A stretch of 64,000 nucleotides of DNA from AC-32 sp046726435 (lineage in GTDB: Bacteria; Actinomycetota; Thermoleophilia; Gaiellales; Gaiellaceae): positions 1-64,000 of the forward strand of contig JBKPAM010000056.1 in the NCBI GenBank assembly GCA_046726435.1. Reading direction: 5' to 3'. The position numbers and the translations under genes are program-made. Below the pieces are notes generated by a model, which did no database searches, was not told the origin of the DNA, and saw only the letters and a list, made by a program, of their open reading frames with translations. Positions 58,798 through 64,000 of the stretch are shown in pieces. Numbering within the stretch: position 1 is the first letter of the stretch; each line of letters opens with the position of its first letter.

Positions 58798-59212
58798 CGC
58801 AGAAGATGGCGATGGACATTCCGGGGCGCGCCGCCGCCGCGGGCAGGTCGTACACCTGCTTGCCCCAGGCGCGGCGGAGCTGGCCGATCAGATCCCACTC
58901 GACCCGCTTGCCGCTCCAGACGGAGCCCTCGTACTTGGCGAGGTAGACCCAGACGTCCGGGCCGCGCCTCGTCGTGAAGTTCTTGCCGAGGCGGAGCTTG
59001 AGGTTGCCCGAGCTGTCGCGCACGACGGAGGCGGTCCCGGTCGTGCCCCATGTGATCGTCCGGAACGAACCCTGGGAGACCACGCCGGCCGGGCCCTTGG
59101 AGACCGGCTTGGAGCCGCCTCGCGCGACGGCGATCCCGGCCGCGAGCCCGCCGAGCACTGCGACGACCAGGATCGTCACGAGCAGCCGGGGCCTCCGCAT
59201 CTGCTTCCTCAT
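58739..59212 (-). CDS. Secreted or membrane-anchored DM13-like domain protein
   Basis: The 157-residue protein has an N-terminal hydrophobic anchor (LLVTILVVAVLGGLAAGIAV) and an extracellular domain resembling DM13: GTASVVRDSSGNLKLRLG, FTTRRGPDVWVYLA, then KQVYDLPAAA and MSIAIFCGECG. DM13 domains are thought to take part in redox or cell-surface oxidation reactions, and the two Cys in FCGEC are noteworthy. The ATG at 59212 is chosen over a TTG at 59236. The 3' end overlaps the sulfurtransferase frame. The function in bacteria is not established. Confidence 0.7.
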   Translation of the reverse strand: MRKQMRRPRLLVTILVVAVLGGLAAGIAVARGGSKPVSKGPAGVVSQGSFRTITWGTTGTASVVRDSSGNLKLRLGKNFTTRRGPDVWVYLAKYEGSVWSGKRVEWDLIGQLRRAWGKQVYDLPAAAARPGMSIAIFCGECGRLSGIAQLEPVRTRA

Positions 59213-59257
59213 CGCCGAATGCTCAGTTTGCCACAAGCGCGGTGCAGCGACCGCGCT

Positions 59258-60652
59258 TCATGCGGCCTCCTCGACCGCCGGCGCCGTGGCCGGCGGGCGG
59301 TGCGGATGCGCGTGTCCGAGCAGGTGCCCGTGGGCCTCCGTCCCGTAGCCGCCCGGGACCGGGATGTAAAACTCGGGGTAGCCCCACATGCCATGTTCGG
59401 ATACGTCGAGACCCGCTGTCTCGGTTTCCTCTTCGACACGGATCCCCCAGACGCGCTTCATCGTCCAGAGGCAGGCGAACGACGCGCTGAACGTGAATGC
59501 GCCGACCGCGGCCAGGCCGAGCAGCTGTACCCACACCTGGTGGAGCGAGCCCGTGTAGACGAGGCCTCCGCGGCCGGTGTTCAGGGTCGCCGCGAGTGCC
59601 GGCACGGCGAAGAGGCCGGTGGCGACGGTGCCCCACACGCCGGAGACGCCGTGGACGGCGACGGCGCCGATCGGGTCGTCGATTCGGATTCGCTCGACCG
59701 CCAGCACGCCGACGACCGCGATAACGCCGGAGACGAGACCGATCACGACCGCGGCCCAAGGCGCGACGAACCCCGAGGCGGCGGTGATCGCCACGAGGGC
59801 GGCGAGGACGCCGTTCAGCATCATCGAGATGTCCGGCTTGCGCAGCACCAGCCACGCGGTGATCGCGCCGCTGACGGCGCCCGCCGCCGCGGCGAGGTTC
59901 GTCGTCAGCGCGACGTAGGCGAAGAATCCGACCCGGTCGCCTGTGACGACGCCGAGCGTCGAGCCCGGGTTGAAGCCGAACCAGCCGAACCAGAGGATGA
60001 TCGTGCCGAGGACGGCGTAGGGGATGTTGTGGCCCGGGATCGCGTTGCCCTTGCCGCGGCCTCTGTCGAACTTGCCGATCCGCGGCCCAAGCAGCAGCGC
60101 TCCCGCGAGTGCGGCGAGGGCGCCCTGGTAGTGGACGACCGTCGAGCCGGCGAAGTCCTGCATCCCGAGCCCGAACAGCCAGCCGCCGCCCCAGACCCAG
60201 TGCGAGGTCACCGAGTAGATGAGCGTGAACAGGGCGCCGAAGACGAAGTAGACCCAGAGCTTCGCGCGCTCGGCCATCGCGCCCCAGACGATCGCGAGCG
60301 AGACGCCCGCGAAGACGACTTCGAACAGGTAGCCGGCGGCGCCCGGCACGGTCGTGAAGAACGAGTACGGCGCCTGTCCGATCGCCAGCAGGGAGTCGAC
60401 AGACGGCGCGAAGCCGTGCGTGCCGATCAGCTTGTTCCCGTCGCCGAAGGCGATCCCGAAGCCGACCGCCCAGTAGACGAGCGAGCAGACGGCGAAGATC
60501 AGCACGTTCTTGCCGGCGATGTGCGCGGCGTTCTTCATCCGCGTGAGGCCCGCCTCGAGGAACGCGAAGCCGGCCTGCATGAACATCACGAGCACCGCCG
60601 CGACGACGACCCAGAGGGTGTTCGCGGCGAGGAGGAGCTCGCTGTTCTTCAT
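59258..60652 (-). CDS. amt: Ammonium transporter (Amt family)
   Basis: The 464-residue protein has 11 membrane segments and Amt marks: an N-terminal MFMQAGFAFLEAGLTRMKN, DFAGSTVVHYQGALAALAGA with the first pore His, and DDPIGAVAVHGVSGVWGT with the second, plus the FNPGS motif. The C-terminal cytoplasmic tail is long and ends with His-rich HGHLLGHAHPHRPP. Amt moves ammonium into the cell and is blocked by PII proteins. GGAGGAGG lies before the ATG. The PII gene precedes it on the same strand, separated by 175 bases that include two hairpins. Confidence 0.94.
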   Translation of the reverse strand: MKNSELLLAANTLWVVVAAVLVMFMQAGFAFLEAGLTRMKNAAHIAGKNVLIFAVCSLVYWAVGFGIAFGDGNKLIGTHGFAPSVDSLLAIGQAPYSFFTTVPGAAGYLFEVVFAGVSLAIVWGAMAERAKLWVYFVFGALFTLIYSVTSHWVWGGGWLFGLGMQDFAGSTVVHYQGALAALAGALLLGPRIGKFDRGRGKGNAIPGHNIPYAVLGTIILWFGWFGFNPGSTLGVVTGDRVGFFAYVALTTNLAAAAGAVSGAITAWLVLRKPDISMMLNGVLAALVAITAASGFVAPWAAVVIGLVSGVIAVVGVLAVERIRIDDPIGAVAVHGVSGVWGTVATGLFAVPALAATLNTGRGGLVYTGSLHQVWVQLLGLAAVGAFTFSASFACLWTMKRVWGIRVEEETETAGLDVSEHGMWGYPEFYIPVPGGYGTEAHGHLLGHAHPHRPPATAPAVEEAA

Positions 60653-60827
60653 GCCGCCTCCTCCTTCGCCTTCGGCTCCGTCGCGTGGGGGAAACCATGT
60701 TTCCCCCACGAGCCCCCTTCTTCTCCTGGGCTCGCCTCAGCCCGCGCGCCGCGCAGGTCGGCGCCCGTGCTGAGGTCGGCGATCCGGGGAACCTCCCGGT
60801 TCCCCATAACCCCCTCCCCACGGCCGC
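60653..60827. other. PII-amt intergenic region with two hairpins
   Basis: CGTGGGGGAAA/TTTCCCCCACG (60684-60710, 5-base loop) and GGGGAACC/GGTTCCCC (60786-60805, 4-base loop) are the only structures seen. The first shares its core with the hairpin after tRNA-Lys. They may trim or attenuate the PII-amt message. There is no open frame of note. Confidence 0.5.
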
Positions 60828-61184
60828 TCACGCGGCCTTCTCCTCTGCGCGGCGGAGCGGGAGGCCGGTGCGGTTGTGGAGCACGTTGTCGACCGGAGTC
60901 GTCCAGACGAGCCCGTCGCCGCACTCGTCGCCGCTGCGGGCCGCGTCGGCGACGGTTGCCGCAACGGCGGACGCGAGCTCGTCGGCGACGACGAACGTGA
61001 GCATCGCCTTCGGCAGGAAGCGCGACTCGAACACCCGCCCCCGGTACTCGTGCGTGATTCCGCGCTGGCGCCCGTGCCCTACCGCCTCGACGACGGTCAC
61101 ACCGACGTGCCCGGTCTGCTCCTCGACGGCGTCGATCACGATCTCGACGCGCTCTCGCAGGACGACCGCCTCGACCTTGTTCAC
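60828..61184 (-). CDS. glnK: PII nitrogen-regulatory protein with altered T-loop
   Basis: The 118-residue protein is a PII trimer subunit: VNKVEAVVLRERVEIVIDAV, VGHGRQRGITHEYRGRVF (T-loop), RFLPKAML, GDECGDGLVWTTPVD and NRTG at the end. Relative to GlnB/GlnK the T-loop tyrosine that is uridylylated or adenylylated (Tyr51 position) is Phe, and the GDGK lysine that contacts ATP and 2-oxoglutarate is Leu. It therefore probably regulates Amt without covalent modification. GGAGGTGG precedes the GTG start. Longer upstream frame is shadow. The gene pair with amt supports a GlnK role. Confidence 0.88.
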   Translation of the reverse strand: MNKVEAVVLRERVEIVIDAVEEQTGHVGVTVVEAVGHGRQRGITHEYRGRVFESRFLPKAMLTFVVADELASAVAATVADAARSGDECGDGLVWTTPVDNVLHNRTGLPLRRAEEKAA

Positions 61185-61344
61185 CGTGCCACCTCCACCG
61201 TCTCTTCTGGACATGTCCCAGGGACTGTCCCCTGGCCAGGTCCGGCACGGACATGGCCCATTCGCCGCAGCCGCGGCTCCATGCGGTTTGCCGGCTCTCC
61301 GACGTGTCCCTTTCGGCCATGGCGGAGGGCCAGTCCCTGGCGGG
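61185..61344. other. Intergenic region upstream of the PII gene
   Basis: It contains the palindrome GGACATGTCC (61209-61218), the inverted repeat CCAGGG-ACTGTC-CCCTGG (61218-61235) and partial repeats of GGACATG near 61248. These may be an operator or attenuator for the PII-amt genes. No gene is visible. Confidence 0.4.
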
Positions 61345-61851
61345 TCACGCGACCGCCTCGCTCCGGCGTTCCAGCAGCACGACGTCACGCCAAACGCCGT
61401 GCAGCCGGCCGATTCGCTTCCGCGTGCCGACGATGCGGAACCCGAACCGGCGCAGCAGCCGCAGGCTCGCCTCGTTCTCGGGGAAGACCCCGGTCTGCAG
61501 TGTCCAGAGACCGGCCCGCTCCGAGCTCTCCACCAGGGCGGCCAGCAGCTGCACGCCCACGCCCACGCCGCGCGCCTCCTCTCCGACGTAGACGCTCAGC
61601 TCCGCGACGCCCTCGTAGCAGCAGCGGGACGACACGGGCGACGCGGCGATCCAGCCGCACACCCGACCGTCGCGCTCCGCCACGAACCGGTGCTCGCCGA
61701 AATGCGCCGCGTCCCAGGCCTCCCAGGACGGCACCTCCGTCTCGAACGTCGCGTTACCGGTCGCGATCCCCTCCGCGAAGATCCGCGAGACCTCCGGCCA
61801 GTCGTCCGGCCGAAGGTCTCGGATCGAGATCGCCGTCCCCGTCGAGATCAC
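61345..61851 (-). CDS. GNAT acetyltransferase, phosphinothricin/methionine sulfoximine acetyltransferase-like
   Basis: The 168-residue protein has the Pat/YncA arrangement: IRDLRPDDWPEVSRIFAEGI, NATFETEVPSWEAWDA, VAELSVYVGEEARGVGVGVQLL (with the acetyl-CoA pyrophosphate loop RGVGVG) and FGFRIVGTRKRIGRLHGVWRDVV. Relatives acetylate glutamine-synthetase inhibitors such as methionine sulfoximine. The position directly after glnA (the GTG follows the TGA without a gap) fits protection of that enzyme. The substrate is inferred. A Cys pair SSRCCYEGV is unusual. An alternative is a general small-molecule N-acetyltransferase. Confidence 0.85.
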   Translation of the reverse strand: MISTGTAISIRDLRPDDWPEVSRIFAEGIATGNATFETEVPSWEAWDAAHFGEHRFVAERDGRVCGWIAASPVSSRCCYEGVAELSVYVGEEARGVGVGVQLLAALVESSERAGLWTLQTGVFPENEASLRLLRRFGFRIVGTRKRIGRLHGVWRDVVLLERRSEAVA

Positions 61852-63297
61852 TCAGCAGTCGTAGTAGAGGGCGAACTCGGCGGGATGGGGCCGAAGCCGG
61901 ACGACGTCGACCTCGTTCTCGCGCTTGTAGTCGATCCAGGTGCGGATCAGCTCCTCGGAGAAGACGTCGCCCTCGAGCAGGAACTCGTGATCGGTCTCGA
62001 GCGCGTCGAGCGCCTCGGCCAACGAGCCGGGCACCTGCGCCACGCCCCGGTCCTCCTCGAAGAGATCCCAGTCCGCCGGCTCGCCGGCGTCGAGCCCCTT
62101 CTGGATGCCGTCGATCCCCGCCATCAGCATCGCAGCGAATGCGAGGTACGGGTTCGCTGCCGCATCGGGGCAGCGGAACTCGATCCGCTTCGCCTTCGGC
62201 GAGTCCGAGTACATCGGGATCCGGATGCAGGCCGAGCGGTTGCGCTGCGAGTACACGAGGTTCACGGGTGCTTCGAAGCCGGGCACCAGGCGCCGGTACG
62301 AGTTCGTCGTCGGAGCGCAGAACGCGAGCAGCGCCGGCGCGTGGGCCAGCAACCCACCCACGTACGCGCGGGCGAGCTGCGAGAGCCCCGCGTAGCCCGA
62401 CTTGTCGGCCATCAGCGGCGTGCCCTCCTTCCACAACGACTGGTGCGTGTGCATCCCCGAGCCGTTGTCGCCGAAGAGCGGCTTCGGCATGAAGGTCACG
62501 GTCTTGCCCGCCGCCCGCGCGACGTTCTTGACGACGTACTTGTAGGTCATCACCTGGTCGCCCATCCGCGTGAGCGACTGGTAGCGGAGGTCGATCTCGC
62601 ACTGGCCGCCGGAAGCGACCTCGTGGTGGTGGAACTCGCACGGGATCCCGAGCCGCTCGAGCGTGAGCACCATCTCGGAGCGCAGGTCGTGCAGCGTGTC
62701 GTGCGGCGCGGGCGGGAAGTAGCCCTCCTTCGGCCGCACCGTGTAGCCGAGGCCCGGCTCGGCTGACCGCCAGTGTCCCTCCGCCGAGTCGATCTCGTAG
62801 TGCGAGCGGTGGTCGGCGAGCTCGTACGAGACCGAGTCGAGCACGAAGAACTCGCATTCGGGCCCGAAGTAGGCCGTGTCCGCGATGCCGGTCTCGCTCA
62901 GGTACGCCTCGGCGCGGCGCGCGATCCGGCGTGGGTCCTTGCCGTAGCCCTCGCCGCTGAGCGGTTCGGCGATCTCGCAGACCAGCGAGAGGGTCGGCGC
63001 GGCCGTGAACGGGTCGAGGACGGCGCTCGCCGCGTCGGGCATCAGCAGCATGTCCGACTCGGAGATGCTCTGCCAGCCGCGGATCGAGGAGCCGTCGAAC
63101 CCCAGTCCCTCGTCGAAGGCGGACTCGTCGAATGCCGCGATCGGCAGCGTCACGTGCTGCCAGGTCCCGAGCAGGTCGCAGAACTTGAGGTCGACCATCT
63201 GGGCCTGCGTCCGGCCGGCCCACTCGAGCGTCTCCTTCGGCGCCGGCTTCTCCGCCGCGCCGTTTGCCAGGTAGTGCCTCGCCTCTTCCGTCGCCAT
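61852..63297 (-). CDS. glnA: Type I glutamine synthetase
   Basis: The 481-residue protein has all GSI marks: the latch-like N-terminus, GLGFDGSSIRGWQ, FGPECEFFV, HHHEVASGGQCEIDL, NGSGMHTHQSLW, PTTNSYRRLVPGFEAP, and RIEFRCPD. It forms glutamine from glutamate and ammonium. The loop that normally carries the adenylylated tyrosine (NLYDLPPEE in GSI-beta) reads GEPADWDLFEEDRGVAQ and contains no Tyr, so adenylylation is unlikely. AAAGGAG precedes the ATG by 6 bases. A strong terminator with a T-run lies in its leader. Chain length matches the family. Confidence 0.94.
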   Translation of the reverse strand: MATEEARHYLANGAAEKPAPKETLEWAGRTQAQMVDLKFCDLLGTWQHVTLPIAAFDESAFDEGLGFDGSSIRGWQSISESDMLLMPDAASAVLDPFTAAPTLSLVCEIAEPLSGEGYGKDPRRIARRAEAYLSETGIADTAYFGPECEFFVLDSVSYELADHRSHYEIDSAEGHWRSAEPGLGYTVRPKEGYFPPAPHDTLHDLRSEMVLTLERLGIPCEFHHHEVASGGQCEIDLRYQSLTRMGDQVMTYKYVVKNVARAAGKTVTFMPKPLFGDNGSGMHTHQSLWKEGTPLMADKSGYAGLSQLARAYVGGLLAHAPALLAFCAPTTNSYRRLVPGFEAPVNLVYSQRNRSACIRIPMYSDSPKAKRIEFRCPDAAANPYLAFAAMLMAGIDGIQKGLDAGEPADWDLFEEDRGVAQVPGSLAEALDALETDHEFLLEGDVFSEELIRTWIDYKRENEVDVVRLRPHPAEFALYYDC

Positions 63298-63315
63298 CCC
63301 GTCTCCTTTCGGACC

Positions 63316-63355
63316 AAACAAAAAGGGCCCAGGACTCCGTGAGTCCTGAGGCCCC
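63316..63355 (-). terminator. Intrinsic terminator in the glnA leader (attenuator)
   Basis: On the minus strand the arms CAGGACTC and GAGTCCTG, extended by GGCC(T)/GGGCC, form a stem with loop ACG, followed by TTTTTGTTT. It ends about 19 bases before the glnA start codon and just before its ribosome site. No minus-strand gene lies upstream for it to end, so it must act on the glnA leader itself. Confidence 0.75.
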
Positions 63356-63657
63356 AATGCCTCCGCGCCCGCCTTCCTCGACGAGCGCTGAGCCCAGGGT
63401 AATCACGGCGGCGGATGCTGTCCAGGGCCTTCGTGATGAACGGTCACGGCCTCGACCGGTCAGTGCAGACGGACGCGAACGGGCGGAGCCCGTACGTCCT
63501 GACGTCGGCGTCGCGAGCGACGCCTCGGGTTGCGAGCGTCTACGGCCCGAGGTACCCTCGATCAGCGATGTTGCTCCTCGGCTGACTCCGGTTCCCGCGC
63601 GCACCGCCCTGTTCGGCGTGTGCGCCCTGCCAGTGTCCCGTCGAGTTGGAGCAACCC
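63356..63657. other. Divergent intergenic region, glnA leader to ABC ATPase gene
   Basis: About 300 bases hold the glnA leader on the minus strand, a type A repeat (63452-63524) and the promoter of the ABC ATPase gene. On the minus strand GAGGC and GCCTC just before the terminator could form a competing stem. No open frame looks like a gene. Confidence 0.5.
63452..63524 (-). repeat. Modular palindromic repeat, type A, upstream of glnA
   Basis: This 73-bp inverted copy has TCGACCGGTC, GCAGACGGACG, the cap hairpin CGGGCGGAGCCCG, GTCCTGACGTCGGC and GTCGCGAGCGACGCC. It differs slightly from the 71-bp copies. It lies in the glnA-ABC divergent region and not after a stop codon. Confidence 0.72.
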
Positions 63658-64000
63658 ATGAAAGCCCTCGAAGTTCACAACTTGCGCAAGGAGTTCACCC
63701 GCCGTGACGGGCGCGGCCGCCGCCGCGTGACCGCTCTTGGCGGTGTCGACTTCGAGATTCAGAGGGGCGAGTGTGTCGCGATCCTGGGGCCGAACGGCTC
63801 CGGCAAGTCGACGCTCGTCCGCCTGCTCTCGACGCTGCTGCTACCGGACGGAGGAACCGCCCGCGTCTTCGGGCACGACGCCTTCCGCGAGACGCGTGCC
63901 GTGAGACGGCTCGTCAACCGCGTGTCGGTCGAGGCGAGCTTCTTCAAGAAGATGTCGGCGATCGAGAACCTGAGCTACGCCGCGCGCTTCTACGGCCTGC
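63658..64000 (+). CDS. ABC transporter ATP-binding protein (3' end outside window)
   Basis: The first 114 codons are present. MKALEVHNLRKEFTRRDG leads into strand 1, Walker A is GPNGSGKST (about 44-52), and LLSTLLLPDGGTARVFGHD is the standard segment before the Q-loop. The frame is open to the window edge at RFYGL. It is a DRR/ABC-2 type ATPase by general form, probably with a membrane partner downstream. GGAG lies 8 bases before the ATG. The exported substrate is unknown. Confidence 0.88.
   Translation, partial: MKALEVHNLRKEFTRRDGRGRRRVTALGGVDFEIQRGECVAILGPNGSGKSTLVRLLSTLLLPDGGTARVFGHDAFRETRAVRRLVNRVSVEASFFKKMSAIENLSYAARFYGL

Overview
The window looks like chromosomal DNA from a high-GC Gram-positive bacterium of the Actinomycetota, most likely class Thermoleophilia (Gaiellales or Solirubrobacterales). 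This placement is an inference. It rests on the strong GC bias, an fhaA-fhaB-pstP-rodA-pbpA-pknB cluster of actinobacterial type, many GTG and TTG starts, secreted proteins with Ig-like tails, a SUF system using SufU, and many genes whose start codon lies 6-11 bases after a TANNNT -10 box, which implies leaderless mRNAs. No rRNA, IS element, phage or CRISPR array is visible.

Layout. 1-2267: end of a SpoIID-type secreted protein and a secreted subtilase. 2256-6275: four-gene minus-strand operon for a diacetamido-uronic-acid-type nucleotide sugar (wbpI/wecB, wbpA, wbpB, wbpD-like), overlapping by 4 bases at every junction. 6302-7284: tRNA-Lys(CTT), followed by a short segment bounded by a copy of the tRNA 3' end. 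7435-10704: accessory genes (cupin, frameshifted FAD monooxygenase, two methyltransferases). 10793-20788: FtsH, PAP2 phosphatase, a cation antiporter, an MFS exporter fused to a MarR-like domain, L31, a zinc-less DksA-like protein, two histidine kinases and a small membrane protein. 20932-26748: a caa3/A2-type cytochrome oxidase operon with stress-protein-like domains, then a diheme cytochrome. 26748-31077: STAS protein, TPR protein, adenosine deaminase, TatC, TatA and an SDR. 31103-39313: a SUF Fe-S assembly locus (sufC, sufB, two VOC genes, sufD, sufS, sufU, Rieske) split by a divergent pair that encodes a methyltransferase and an unusual cytochrome fused to a cysteine-rich repeat domain. 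39357-41290: Tag glycosylase, an O-methyltransferase, tandem repeats and a candidate structured RNA. 41298-44172: an epimerase-like protein, Dcd and an aminotransferase. 44193-55634: three Ser/Thr kinases, Ddl and the cell-wall/phospho-signalling cluster. 55722-59212: a membrane protein, DUF4446, HNH endonuclease, sulfurtransferase and DM13 protein. 59258-63297: nitrogen locus (amt, PII, GNAT, glnA). 63658-64000: start of an ABC transporter ATPase.

The genes are mostly housekeeping: envelope growth and its kinase control, aerobic respiration, Fe-S assembly, Tat export and ammonium assimilation. The most interesting items are: (i) the lipoprotein cytochrome with a C-terminal domain of about 330 residues built from repeated cysteine pairs, within the SUF locus; (ii) an orphan transcription unit at about 41.0-41.3 kb with a complex fold and a strong terminator; (iii) a family of modular palindromic repeats placed just after stop codons, one of which is translated into a protein N-terminus; (iv) loss of the modifiable tyrosines in both PII and GlnA, together with an attenuator-like terminator before glnA.
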